Assembly: GCA_019421385.1 (NCBI GenBank) | Contig: JAHZFK010000015.1 | Span: 1 to 64,000, forward strand | From: Clostridiales bacterium | GTDB lineage: Bacteria; Bacillota; Clostridia; Oscillospirales; Butyricicoccaceae | DNA length: 64,000 nt | Reading direction: 5' to 3' | Translations under genes and position numbers: made by a program | Shown here: positions 7,601 to 16,106 of the stretch, one piece after another | Position numbering within the stretch: the stretch's first letter is position 1 | Layout: every line of letters starts with the position of its first letter | Notes under the pieces: model-generated | The model's database searches: none | What the model was told of the DNA's origin: nothing | Seen by the model: the letters and a program-made list of their open reading frames with translations, nothing else

Positions 7601-8497
7601 TCAGCTCACTTTTTTCTTCGTGCCATCGCGTTCAGACAGCACCAGCCCGCCGAGCGCGAGCACCGTACCCAGCCACATGGACGGGGTCATTGTTTCGTGC
7701 AGGATGAGCGCCGAACTGATGATTGTCACAATCGGGGTCTCGTAAATGTACGCACTGGTGCGCACCGGTCCGAGCAGAAACACCGCACGGTTCCACGTTA
7801 CAAAGCAGGTCGCGGACGCGCCAAGCCCCAAAAACAACAGATTTGCCAGATGCATCGGCTCCAGCCATGCCGCGGGTCCTGCCGGGAAGCCCTCCAGAAA
7901 CGCAGGAATGAGCAAGAACAGCAGCCCATAGCCAAACACACGGCAGGTCAGCGGCACGGTGGCATACCCCGCCGCGCCCAGATGGCGGATCAGCACCGAA
8001 TATACGCCCCAGACCAGCGCCGCGCCCACACCGAGCAGCGCGCCCAGCGGACTGAAGTGCAGTTCGCTCACACCCGCGAGGGAAACAAGCGCCACACCTG
8101 CCATCGCGCAAACGAAGCCACAGAAAAACCAACGGCCGAGCTTCTCATGCAGCAGCAGCGCAGCAAACAGCGCCGTAAACAACGGCGCTGCCGCCACAAT
8201 AATACCGACGAGCGAAGCCGATATGTACGTCAATGCGATGTTTTCCATCAGAAAATACAGCGTCACACCCGTCAGCCCCGCCAGTGCAAACAGAATCTCG
8301 TGCTTTTTTTCTTTGGCGCGCATCCAGCCGCGCGAGGCGATCAGCAGCGCCACAAACCCGAGCGCAAAGCGCGTGACCATGATTTCCACCGGTGAAAAGG
8401 TGCGCAGCAGCACCTTGGTCGAAACAAATGTCGTACCCCAGACCATTACGGTGAATGCACCGAGCAGATGGCCCTGCAGCACATGGTTTTTCTCCAT
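7601..8497 (-). CDS. EamA/DMT-family permease
   Basis: This 298-residue protein has about ten hydrophobic segments in two EamA repeats: the first starts at LLGAFTVMVWGTTFVSTKVLL, the second near SPLGALLGVGAALVWGVYSVL. Drug/metabolite transporters of this type export amino acids, nucleobases or other small metabolites, and the substrate cannot be read from the sequence. Typical end motifs are present, including ASATCFVTWNRAVFLLGPVRTS and PIVTIISSALILHE. The protein ends in a basic tail. It is the last gene of a run of four minus-strand genes (pgeF, binding protein, mnmA, permease), separated from mnmA by 72 bases. Confidence 0.88.
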   Translation of the reverse strand: MEKNHVLQGHLLGAFTVMVWGTTFVSTKVLLRTFSPVEIMVTRFALGFVALLIASRGWMRAKEKKHEILFALAGLTGVTLYFLMENIALTYISASLVGIIVAAAPLFTALFAALLLHEKLGRWFFCGFVCAMAGVALVSLAGVSELHFSPLGALLGVGAALVWGVYSVLIRHLGAAGYATVPLTCRVFGYGLLFLLIPAFLEGFPAGPAAWLEPMHLANLLFLGLGASATCFVTWNRAVFLLGPVRTSAYIYETPIVTIISSALILHETMTPSMWLGTVLALGGLVLSERDGTKKKVS

Positions 8498-8569
8498 ACC
8501 CGTATCCTCCCGCGCGTCCCACGCGCAAAATCAGGCGGAAACGCCGCGCGCTCCCGCCTTTTCTTGTTT

Positions 8570-9589
8570 TTATTCGATAAATCCGCCGCCGATCACGATA
8601 TCCCCATCGTAAAACACCGCGCTCTGCCCCGCAGCCGGTGCGCGAACCGCATCCTCGAACACGATGCGCACATTCTTACCGTCCGGATAGACGGTCGCGC
8701 GGTCGCTGCGGCGCGAAAAGCGCACGCGCACCTCGCAGGCAAACGCGCCGTTTTCCGCATATTCCGGCGCGATATAGTGCACATCCCTCACGGTGATCTC
8801 GCGGCGGAAAACATCCTCCAGCGACAAAACGACCTCATTGGTCTCCGGCCGCAATTCATGCACAAACAGCCGTCCCTCTGCCGCAACACCCAGCCCCTTT
8901 CGCTGGCCGACCGTATAGCAGTGGATGCCCTTATGCCGTCCGAGCACCTTGCCGGTTTCGTCCACAAAATTGCCCGGCGGGCAGGCCGCGCCATGGCGCT
9001 CGAGCCAGCCCTGCGTATCGCCGTCCGGAATGAAGCACACATCCATGCTGTCCGGCTTTTCCGACACGGCAAGCCCGATTTCACGTGCATTCGCGCGCAC
9101 TTCGTCCTTATTTTCCGCTTCGCCCAGCGCAAACACACAGCGCGCAACCGTTTTGCGCGGCAGGCGGTACAGCATATAGCTCTGATCCTTTTCCGCGCGG
9201 GCACGCCGCAGCAGCGCGCGTCCCTCGGCGTCGCACCCCGTGCGCGCATAGTGCCCGGTGGCGACATATGCCGCGCCGATCTCGTCTGCGTAATCGGTCA
9301 GCGCACGGAATTTAATGAGCGGATTGCACATCACACACGGATTCGGTGTGCGCGCATTGCGAAAAGAATCGGCAAAATACCCGCAGATCTGCTGCTCAAA
9401 CACTTCCCGCCGATGCGCGATATACAGCGGGATGCCCAAATCGTCCGCTGTGTGCTGAGCGGCTTCCTCACCGCCGAGTCCGACCTCAAGGAACAGGCCG
9501 TGCACCTCGTATCCCATCTCGCGCAGCCGCGCCGCGGCAACCGCCGAATCCACGCCGCCCGAAAGTCCCAATACTACCTTTTCTGCCAT
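8570..9589 (-). CDS. mnmA: tRNA-specific 2-thiouridylase MnmA
   Basis: MnmA thiolates U34 of tRNAs for Lys, Glu and Gln using ATP and a sulfur relay. The PP-loop GLSGGVDSAV (residues 8-17) binds ATP. The two catalytic cysteines are C85 in TPNPCVMCNP and C185 in SMDVCFIPDGD. HYARTGCD and GQRKGLGVA are also typical. The protein is 339 residues, slightly short for the family but complete. I chose the ATG at 9589 because an AGGAG lies just upstream; the open frame runs 20 codons further without a ribosome site. It begins 19 bases after the stop of the binding-protein gene. Confidence 0.96.
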   Translation of the reverse strand: MAEKVVLGLSGGVDSAVAAARLREMGYEVHGLFLEVGLGGEEAAQHTADDLGIPLYIAHRREVFEQQICGYFADSFRNARTPNPCVMCNPLIKFRALTDYADEIGAAYVATGHYARTGCDAEGRALLRRARAEKDQSYMLYRLPRKTVARCVFALGEAENKDEVRANAREIGLAVSEKPDSMDVCFIPDGDTQGWLERHGAACPPGNFVDETGKVLGRHKGIHCYTVGQRKGLGVAAEGRLFVHELRPETNEVVLSLEDVFRREITVRDVHYIAPEYAENGAFACEVRVRFSRRSDRATVYPDGKNVRIVFEDAVRAPAAGQSAVFYDGDIVIGGGFIE

Positions 9590-9608
9590 GAAAAATCTCC
9601 TGTTTTGC

Positions 9609-11258
9609 TCAGTTCCCGCTTGTCCAGGTTTCCAGCCCCGCAAACGCATTATACGGCGAGGGGGCGTAGTTGTCGATCAAGCCCTTGCGGATGATGATTT
9701 GTCCGCGCTCAAACGCGATCGGAATAATCGGCATCTGCTCCAGAAACAGACTGTAAAACCCGGAAACATTCTGACCGCTGCGCGCTGCCGCAACCGCCGC
9801 CGGCATGTCCTCGCTCGAATAGCCGCCATAATTGAGGCTCCCGCCGGAGGACAGCAGCGGGCGCAGGTCAAAATCCGCGGTCAGCTGTGTTTCTCCATAG
9901 TATACGTCAAACGAGCCGGATTGCAGCATGGAAATAAATGTCTCATACGGCTGCTTATCCACCGTGACCGTCACACCATCCAGCGCATTCCAGGAAGCGG
10001 CGATCTGTTCCGCAGCCGCCACCTTAAAGGCGTTGTCCGAATTGACCAGCAGTCGGATGGACAGCGTCTCCCCGCCGGCACCGGACGCGGTGGTGTCGGT
10101 ATCTGTATCCGTCTCGTCCCCGCTCTCGCCGTCGCTATACTCGTCATATTCGTCGCCGGTTTCATCGGTATTGTCGTATTCATCGGCATCGCCGGTTTCA
10201 CCGGACGTATCTGTTTCGTCCGTATCCGTTTCGCCGCCAAGCCCTTCCCGCAGCAGCTGCGCCGCTCCCGACGCATCTGCGGACATGTTGAGTGTCAAAT
10301 TCTCTCCCGTCGGCTGCGGATTGACCGGCAGAACCGCAGGATCGGCAAAGGTTTGCAGCTGCGTCGCGCACAGGCTTTGCCGTGAGATCGCAGCGCTCAG
10401 CGCCTGCCGCACCTTGGCGTTGGCCAGCTGGCTGTTTGCATGATTGATGCCCAGATAGTGCAGCGACGTGCCGGTCGTCTGCACGGTATCCACCGAACCG
10501 CCGACCGACGGAGGATCGGGCGAGATACGCGCCGCGCGCATCAGGGACACATCGCCCGTCTGGAAGCTGGACATTGCCGCGTCCGCGCGTGTCATCGCCA
10601 CCAGCGAAATCTTGCGGATCGAACCGAGGAAACCGCCGTGCCAGTTTTCGTTGGCCTCCAGCGTCCACTGCCGCTCCTGCTCAACCGGCTGGAACGGGCC
10701 GGTGCCGTCGGCAAAGCTGCCGCTGTCGGCCGAGCCCTGCCGGTAAATCGGGATATCCAGCAGACGCGGGAAATTGATGTTGGGCGAGGTCAGCACGATG
10801 CGCACCTCGCGGTCGCTCACTGCCTCGATGGAGGAAACCTCGGTCAAGCGGTTGTGATAAGGCGAACTCTCATTAAACTGCGCGGTCTGCAAGCTGGCGA
10901 CCACGTCGCGCGCCGTCAGCTTTTCGCCCGACCAAAAAGTGATGTCATCCCGCAGGGTGAAGGTGAAAGTCGTGCCGTCGCCTGTGTACGATTCGCACAG
11001 CACGTTCTCCGCCGTAAAGTTCGAGGTGACCTCAAACAATCCCTCATATAATGCTTCGCAAAGCACGCGGTTGATGCTGGTGTTATCCAGCACCGGGTTG
11101 AGCGTGCCGTTCTGATACCACGCCAGACCGAAATACGCATCCGACACCTTGACATTGTCGACCGGCGCATCCTCCCCGCCCAGATCGAGCAGGCTGCAGG
11201 CGCTCAGCAGGCACAGCGTCGCGAGAAACGCGGCGAGCACGCTTTTTTTCCATTTCAT
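9609..11258 (-). CDS. Family-5 ABC substrate-binding lipoprotein with an acidic linker
   Basis: This 549-residue protein looks like a peptide/nickel-type (SBP_bac_5) solute-binding protein. It has a lipoprotein signal ending in LLSAC. The core shows ENVLCESYTGDGTTFTFTLRDDITFWSGEKLTARDVVASL, quoted here as separate overlapping family features: a YEGLF-like start, then the FTLRDDITFWSG and LTARDVVAS motifs. LHYLGINHANSQLANAKVRQ marks the middle region. Unusually, about 55 residues near positions 340-400 (bases about 10070-10240) are almost only Thr, Asp, Glu, Gly, Ser and Tyr, inserted before the C-terminal lobe. No permease or ATPase genes adjoin it, so its transporter partners are elsewhere or it has a different role. 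Confidence 0.85.
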   Translation of the reverse strand: MKWKKSVLAAFLATLCLLSACSLLDLGGEDAPVDNVKVSDAYFGLAWYQNGTLNPVLDNTSINRVLCEALYEGLFEVTSNFTAENVLCESYTGDGTTFTFTLRDDITFWSGEKLTARDVVASLQTAQFNESSPYHNRLTEVSSIEAVSDREVRIVLTSPNINFPRLLDIPIYRQGSADSGSFADGTGPFQPVEQERQWTLEANENWHGGFLGSIRKISLVAMTRADAAMSSFQTGDVSLMRAARISPDPPSVGGSVDTVQTTGTSLHYLGINHANSQLANAKVRQALSAAISRQSLCATQLQTFADPAVLPVNPQPTGENLTLNMSADASGAAQLLREGLGGETDTDETDTSGETGDADEYDNTDETGDEYDEYSDGESGDETDTDTDTTASGAGGETLSIRLLVNSDNAFKVAAAEQIAASWNALDGVTVTVDKQPYETFISMLQSGSFDVYYGETQLTADFDLRPLLSSGGSLNYGGYSSEDMPAAVAAARSGQNVSGFYSLFLEQMPIIPIAFERGQIIIRKGLIDNYAPSPYNAFAGLETWTSGN

Positions 11259-11277
11259 AAACCGGACTTCCTTTCGG

Positions 11278-12078
11278 TTACAGGCAGATCACACCGCCCT
11301 GCACGCCGCGCTGACCGTGCGTTTTGCGGTGCGACCAGAATTCATCGGCATGGCACATCGTGCAGATGCCGCTGTCGATCACGTTTTCCGGCTGAAGACC
11401 GGCGCTTTGCAGCAGATGCACGCCGATCCCCTGCAAATCCACATGAAATTTCGGCCCTTTTTCCATAATATAAGGCTGCACCAGTGCGCCGAGCTGTTTT
11501 TCCATCGCTTCCGGCACATCCGCATCGGTTTCAAAGCATTCCTGCCGGATGGACGGCCCGAGCACGGCACGCAGACTTTCGCGCTTGGTGCCCAGTTTTT
11601 CCTCCATCACCGCCACGGTTTTTGGCAGGATGCCCCCCGCCATGCCGCGCCATCCCGCGTGACATACGCCTGCGGTGTGGGTCACGGGATCATACAGCAG
11701 CGTGACCACGCAGTCCGCGTAAAAGCCACAAATCGGGGTGTCAGGCAGCGCGGTGACGATCGCGTCCGACTGCCACGCCATCGGGCGGGTCAGACCCATG
11801 CCGACCTGCTCTTCTCCAACGACCGAGACCTCGGTTTCGTGGATTTGGCGGGTCAGGGTGATGCGCGTTTCATCCACGCCCAGCCCTTCCGCCAGACGAT
11901 GATAGTTTTCGCGCACGTTTTCCTCGGTATCCCCGCGGTTGAAGCCGAGATTGAGGCTTTCGCAGTGTCCCGTGCTCACGCCGCCGAATTTGGTCGTAAA
12001 AGCATGGCGCACCGGCAGGCGGCGGCAGGTATAATAAACAAACGGGCCGCGCTGAATGCGGCACATAGACTGGTGCAT
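11278..12078 (-). CDS. pgeF: YfiH/PgeF family laccase-domain protein
   Basis: The 266-residue protein belongs to the DUF152/YfiH family, reported as a purine nucleoside phosphorylase/deaminase and, in E. coli, as peptidoglycan editing factor. The metal and active-site cluster is visible as FYADCVVTLLYD followed by HTAGVCHAGWRG, plus LGPSIRQECFET and MCHADEFWSHR near the end. The ATG at 12078 follows a GGGAGG ribosome site and replaces a longer frame. It heads the run of minus-strand genes to the binding lipoprotein, 19 bases downstream. Confidence 0.9.
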   Translation of the reverse strand: MHQSMCRIQRGPFVYYTCRRLPVRHAFTTKFGGVSTGHCESLNLGFNRGDTEENVRENYHRLAEGLGVDETRITLTRQIHETEVSVVGEEQVGMGLTRPMAWQSDAIVTALPDTPICGFYADCVVTLLYDPVTHTAGVCHAGWRGMAGGILPKTVAVMEEKLGTKRESLRAVLGPSIRQECFETDADVPEAMEKQLGALVQPYIMEKGPKFHVDLQGIGVHLLQSAGLQPENVIDSGICTMCHADEFWSHRKTHGQRGVQGGVICL

Positions 12079-12105
12079 AAGCGTTCCTCCCGATATAGTT
12101 GTTCT

Positions 12106-12134
12106 ATTATAGCAAATCGCCGCCTGTTCCACAA
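12106..12134 (-). promoter_or_regulatory. Promoter of pgeF
   Basis: On the minus strand, -35 TTGTGG (12129-12134) and -10 TATAAT (12106-12111) are 17 bases apart, 28 bases before the pgeF start. Confidence 0.6.
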
Positions 12135-12233
12135 GGGCGCGCCCGGGCTGTTCTCAAAATACGCCAAAATCTGCACGGTATGGCATGGGTTTTTCTTGAC
12201 AGTTTGACCAACAGGCTTTACAATTGATTGTAG

Positions 12234-12528
12234 TATAATACCTGCTGTAATATAGCCGGCGCAATTTCGCGCAAGGCTTTTTTCAAAGGCATTATAACCC
12301 GGCGTTTTTCAAACGCCATTCGCTACGCAGGGCCGCGCCTGTTTGTTTGTGATTGATCGGCCTGTTGCGCCATTTTTTGTCATTATTTCCCGCATGGTTT
12401 GCCATATATCCGCAATTGCTGCAAATCTGCGTTCCATTTTGCCGAAAGATACCGCGCAAGCCGTTTTTCGCCCAAACCGGTGCTGCCTCCCCATCACAAA
12501 ATTAGAAATAGGAGGACACACCAAACAT
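12234..12528 (+). promoter_or_regulatory. rny promoter region and long leader
   Basis: A TATAAT (12234-12239) is present, but no well-spaced -35 is seen; TTGACC at 12204 is 24 bases upstream. The transcript would have a leader of about 285 bases. It holds a weak hairpin followed by TTTTTT (about 12252-12287) and a GGCGTTT/AAACGCC stem (about 12302-12318). I recognise no known RNA family. Confidence 0.4.
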
Positions 12529-14073
12529 ATGACCGACATCATCATACCGATCATATCCGGTATCGTGTGTCTCGTTGTGGGCATTGTCATCGGTTTCCTT
12601 TACCGCAAGAGCGTTGCAGAAAAGGAGATCGGCTCCGCCGAGACCGAAGCGACACGCATCATCAACGAAGCCATCAAAGCCGGTGAAACCAAAAAACGTG
12701 AATCCATTCTGGAAGCCAAGGATGAGATCCACAGACAGCGCACCGAAGCCGACCGTGAGCTGAAGGAGCGCCGCAACGAGACCCAGCAGCTGGAGCGCCG
12801 CCTGATCCAGCGCGAAGAAGCGCTCGACAAGAAGAGCGACACGCTCGACCGCAAGAACGAAGAGCTGACCCGTCAGCTGGAAGCAACTCAGAAAGAAAAG
12901 GAAGAGCTGTCCCGCATCAAGGCGGAACAGCTGGAAAAGCTGGAGCAGATCGCCAGCATGACCCGCGACGAAGCGCGCGAAATGCTGGTTGCCTCGATCG
13001 AATCCGAGGCCACGCACGATGCAGCCGTCAAGCTGCGCGAGATCCAGCAGAAGCTCAAGGACGAAAGCGAGCAGACCGCACGCGAGATCATCTCGACTGC
13101 GATCCAGCGCTGCGCTGCCGACCATGTTTCCGAAGCGACCGTTTCGGTTGTACCGCTGCCCAATGATGAGATGAAAGGCCGCATCATCGGCCGCGAGGGT
13201 CGCAACATCCGCACTCTCGAAACGCTCACGGGCGTCGACCTGATCATCGACGACACGCCCGAAGCGATCACCCTTTCCTCGTTCGATCCGGTTCGTCGCG
13301 AGATCGCGCGTCTGGCGCTTGAAAAGCTGATCGTGGATGGCCGCATCCATCCCGCCCGCATCGAGGAAATGGTCGACAAATCGCGTCGCGAGGTCGAACA
13401 GATCATCAAGAGCGAGGGCGAGCGAGCCACCTTCGAGACCGGCATCCACGGCATCCATCCCGAGCTGGTCAAGATCCTCGGCCGCCTGCGTTACCGCACC
13501 AGCTACGGCCAGAACGTATTGCAGCATTCCATCGAGGTTGCACATATCGCCGGCATGATGGCCAGCGAATTAGGGCTTGACCCCCTGCCCGCACGCCGCG
13601 CCGGCCTGTTGCATGACATCGGCAAGGCGATCGACCATGAGGTCGAGGGCAGCCATGTCCAGATCGGCGTAGACCTTGCCAAGAAGTACAAGGAAGCGCA
13701 GCCGATCATCCATGCAATCGAGGCACACCACGGCGACGTAGAGGCCAAGACCACGGTAGCTTGTCTGGTGCAGGCCGCGGACGCGATCTCGGCTGCACGG
13801 CCGGGCGCACGCCGCGAGAACTTGGAAAACTATATCAAGCGTCTGGAGAAGCTGGAAAGCATTGCGAATGAGACGCCCGGCGTTTCCAGTTCCTACGCGA
13901 TTCAGGCTGGCCGCGAGATCCGCATCATTGTCAATCCCGATAAGATTTCGGATGACGCAATGATCCTGCTCGCCCGCGATGTGGCCAAGAAGATCGAGGA
14001 CGAACTCGACTACCCCGGCCAGATCAAGGTCAATATGGTGCGTGAGACCCGCGCCATCGACTATGCCAAGTAA
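12529..14073 (+). CDS. rny: Ribonuclease Y
   Basis: RNase Y is the membrane-anchored endoribonuclease that starts mRNA decay in many Firmicutes. The 514 residues show the full architecture: an N-terminal membrane anchor ([20 protein letters not shown]), a long charged coiled coil to about residue 200, a KH domain ([19 protein letters not shown]), and an HD phosphohydrolase domain with [22 protein letters not shown] and IEAHHGD. The ATG at 12529 is supported by AGGAGG 13 bases upstream and by the anchor starting there; an open frame upstream encodes unrelated residues. Its terminator is split by the insertion that begins at 14108. Confidence 0.97.
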   Translation: MTDIIIPIISGIVCLVVGIVIGFLYRKSVAEKEIGSAETEATRIINEAIKAGETKKRESILEAKDEIHRQRTEADRELKERRNETQQLERRLIQREEALDKKSDTLDRKNEELTRQLEATQKEKEELSRIKAEQLEKLEQIASMTRDEAREMLVASIESEATHDAAVKLREIQQKLKDESEQTAREIISTAIQRCAADHVSEATVSVVPLPNDEMKGRIIGREGRNIRTLETLTGVDLIIDDTPEAITLSSFDPVRREIARLALEKLIVDGRIHPARIEEMVDKSRREVEQIIKSEGERATFETGIHGIHPELVKILGRLRYRTSYGQNVLQHSIEVAHIAGMMASELGLDPLPARRAGLLHDIGKAIDHEVEGSHVQIGVDLAKKYKEAQPIIHAIEAHHGDVEAKTTVACLVQAADAISAARPGARRENLENYIKRLEKLESIANETPGVSSSYAIQAGREIRIIVNPDKISDDAMILLARDVAKKIEDELDYPGQIKVNMVRETRAIDYAK

Positions 14074-14107
14074 TCAAATCGCATTGCAAAAAAGAACCGC
14101 CTTTCGG

Positions 14108-14126
14108 CCAATGTCATTAAATTAAG
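14108..14126 (+). repeat. Left terminal inverted repeat
   Basis: CCAATGTCATTAAATTAAG is identical to the reverse complement of 17854-17872. The target duplication lies immediately outside, at 14100-14107. Confidence 0.95.
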
Positions 14127-14143
14127 CCTTTATTCTCAACGAT

Positions 14144-14188
14144 AAAAAGCCCACCGCCTTTGTTAATGCAATAGGCGGTGGGCTTTTT
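14144..14188 (+). terminator. Terminator just inside the left end of the element
   Basis: A 16-bp stem AAAAAGCCCACCGCCT/AGGCGGTGGGCTTTTT lies 18 bases inside the repeat. It can now end rny transcripts in place of the disrupted terminator. Confidence 0.85.
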
Positions 14189-14211
14189 CGTGCATATGGC
14201 CTATTGCAACG

Positions 14212-14252
14212 AAAAACCCCGACGTGTCCGTCGCCAAACGGATACGCCGGGG
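14212..14252 (-). terminator. Terminator of the CuAO-repeat protein gene
   Basis: The CCCCGACGTGTCCGT arm (14217-14231) pairs with 14238-14252 and is followed on the minus strand by TTTTT, 12 bases beyond the stop codon. Confidence 0.9.
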
Positions 14253-14263
14253 TTCGCTATATA

Positions 14264-15328
14264 TTATTCAGGTGTATAACCTGTGCTGGTGTCAATGGTC
14301 ACGGTATTGTTTGCACCGTCCCAGCCAACGCCAAAATCAAATGTCTGTCCGAGGTCGCGCAGCTTAAAGTAATTATTGCCCTGAATTGTATAAGCAGTCA
14401 AATTAATCTGATTACCATTCAGATATATAGTGGAAGAAGTCGGAATTGCCGTTTGGTTTGCACCGCTTCCGGCGGCAAGCTCGCCGCCAACCGTGGTATA
14501 GGACTGCCCGGAAATTAAATTGATTGCGTTTTTAGCACCATCCCATGTGACCTCAAACTGCTTATCAGAACCAGACAACACCTGTGCGACATCGCGCAGC
14601 TTGAAATAATTATTTCCGTCAATCAGATAGGCGTCAAATGCGATGGTCTCACCATCGACTACAACCTTAGAAGCCGTCGGGGTAGCTACTGCATTTTGTG
14701 CTGCCGATTCATCTGAATACCGAAATGCAATCGACCACCAAGGATTATTCTGACCAAATGAAGCATAACAATACAACACATAAATAAAATCATCGGCCGA
14801 ATATTGCTGCAACACAGCATCCAACGTAGCGTGATCTATTTCGCCATCGTAATGCATACCCGCCAGATCGCCAAACGAACTATCAAAGTCGTATATAAAA
14901 TAATACTCTTTTTTCCCATACCAATCATTCGCTGCAAAATCAATCGCGATAGGGGTGGTAGTCACCTCCGGCACTTCCCAATCCGGACGAATACCGGCAA
15001 TGATCTTGTCATGGTTTTCATCCATGATAAAGCATGAGATCTTAAAATAAGTTGTTCCGGTAAAATCAGGATTTTTAGAAAGTTGAATTTTTTCACCAAA
15101 GGGAATGTAGTTGATTTTGTCCAGATAACCCGGGTCTTCGAGCGGATACGAAGAAGAAAAATGATGAACTTCATTTCTTCCGATCTCATCCAGTTCGTCT
15201 ATCTCATGATAATCCAGTTGGAAGTAATCGGTGAATAGATCTGTCACCGCAAACGTGGTCGTTCCCATCAGCATCGATCCTGCTGTAATGATCGAGCAAA
15301 GCAGCCGTACCCATTTTCTCTTTTTCAT
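14264..15328 (-). CDS. Secreted protein with two CuAO N-terminal-like repeats, transposon passenger
   Basis: The 354-residue protein has a signal peptide (MKKRKWVRLLCSIITAGSML) and an acidic, aromatic-rich N-terminal region of about 200 residues that I do not recognise. Its C-terminal 120 residues contain two copies of the copper-amine-oxidase N-terminal-like fold, each with the signature NNYFKLRD (IDGNNYFKLRDVAQVL and IQGNNYFKLRDLGQTF). Such repeats are common in secreted clostridial proteins and probably act as surface or wall modules; they are not oxidases. The gene is more AT-rich than its chromosomal neighbours, consistent with arrival on the element. AGGAAAG precedes the ATG. Two hairpins lie upstream, at 15371-15404 and at the small gene's terminator, so transcription may be attenuated. 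Confidence 0.82.
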   Translation of the reverse strand: MKKRKWVRLLCSIITAGSMLMGTTTFAVTDLFTDYFQLDYHEIDELDEIGRNEVHHFSSSYPLEDPGYLDKINYIPFGEKIQLSKNPDFTGTTYFKISCFIMDENHDKIIAGIRPDWEVPEVTTTPIAIDFAANDWYGKKEYYFIYDFDSSFGDLAGMHYDGEIDHATLDAVLQQYSADDFIYVLYCYASFGQNNPWWSIAFRYSDESAAQNAVATPTASKVVVDGETIAFDAYLIDGNNYFKLRDVAQVLSGSDKQFEVTWDGAKNAINLISGQSYTTVGGELAAGSGANQTAIPTSSTIYLNGNQINLTAYTIQGNNYFKLRDLGQTFDFGVGWDGANNTVTIDTSTGYTPE

Positions 15329-15422
15329 TGTTTTCTTTCCTTTCTGTCTGTTTGAATTTCTCCTAGCGTTCGCTGCGGAGCAGGGCGTTTGCCCCGCTCC
15401 GCACTACTTGCCAGAGAAATAC

Positions 15423-15460
15423 AAAAATGCAGGCGCATGTACAGCAACATACACCTGCAT
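15423..15460 (-). terminator. Terminator of the 51-codon gene
   Basis: A 14-bp arm pair ATGCAGGTGTATGT/ACATGCGCCTGCAT (minus strand; one mismatch-type pair) is followed by TTTTT. It lies 12 bases beyond the small gene's stop. Confidence 0.8.
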
Positions 15461-15471
15461 CTGACAATCTA

Positions 15472-15627
15472 TCATTTGCGTACCACAATGAAAGCTATTC
15501 CCAGCTTGCATAAATAGTCTACAAGGGGTATAATAGCTTTGTCGGTGGGGCTTTCGCCCTTGTGCATGTGCCATTCCCACATGTTACAGGTGTACAGGGT
15601 GTTGGCGCACCCTGTACACTGCCGCAT
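15472..15627 (-). CDS. 51-residue Cys/His-rich small protein in the transposon
   Basis: This gene was found by reading the minus strand between a strong promoter and a terminator. The product starts MRQCTGCANTLYTCNMWEWH and ends in a hydrophobic segment, AIIPLVDYLCKLGIAFIVV, plus RK. The N-terminal half has CxxC, a further Cys and two His residues, which could bind a metal. A GGAG sits 9 bases before the ATG, a TTGCAT-17-TATAAT promoter lies 20 bases further up, and a hairpin terminator lies just downstream. The first codons themselves form a 12-bp hairpin (about 15588-15620) that may limit translation. I recognise no family and propose no function. Confidence 0.65.
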   Translation of the reverse strand: MRQCTGCANTLYTCNMWEWHMHKGESPTDKAIIPLVDYLCKLGIAFIVVRK

Positions 15628-15646
15628 TATGTACTTCTCCAGCTTT

Positions 15647-15675
15647 ATTATACTACCTGCTTTTCAATAATGCAA
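15647..15675 (-). promoter_or_regulatory. Promoter of the 51-codon gene
   Basis: On the minus strand, -35 TTGCAT (15670-15675) and -10 TATAAT (15647-15652) are separated by 17 bases. Confidence 0.75.
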
Positions 15676-16035
15676 GATATCCAAATATATCCGTAAAAGA
15701 AAATTTCAGTGCACGGTTATGCTGTATAGCCGCGCACTGTTTTCTGTTTATGCAACAAGTCTATGTCACGTTGTAAAATCAGCGCACGTCCCCTAATTTA
15801 ATGTGGCTATAATTTTGTTCCATTTTCTGGTTTTTTCTACACTCAACAGACTGGTTGTATTTTTTTATACACGTCTGCTTTCCGAAAAATCTTTTTCAAG
15901 GCTAAATATTTGCAACTTTACAGCATCTTGTTGAAATTTCGGCAGGACAGTCACTATTTTTGCCCCCTTTTATCCCTGCTTCATTTGTATATGTGTTCTT
16001 TTTTCCACACCCCCTGTTTGAGCGCCTTTTTCACG
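15676..16035. other. AT-rich gene-free stretch inside the element
   Basis: This region holds a hairpin at 15707-15739 (AGTGCACGGTTAT with ATAGCCGCGCACT) followed by TTTT on the plus strand. I see no credible gene. A TAATTTAATG at about 15796 resembles part of the terminal repeat and could be a relic end. Confidence 0.4.
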
Positions 16036-16078
16036 AAAAAAACCAGTCACCAAACATTAAAATGTTTAATGACTGGTT
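16036..16078 (-). terminator. Terminator of the IS4 transposase
   Basis: AACCAGTCATTAAACATT pairs with AATGTTTGGTGACTGGTT (minus strand) and is followed by a run of seven T. It lies 29 bases beyond the stop codon. Confidence 0.9.
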
Positions 16079-16106
16079 CGGTGGTGCTCTTTTTCTCCCT
16101 GCTCGG

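Noticed and set aside
15796..15810. TAATTTAATG resembling the transposon end, suggesting a second nested element
   Set aside because: Only ten bases agree, no partner end or target duplication was found, so one element from 14108 to 17872 is the simpler reading.
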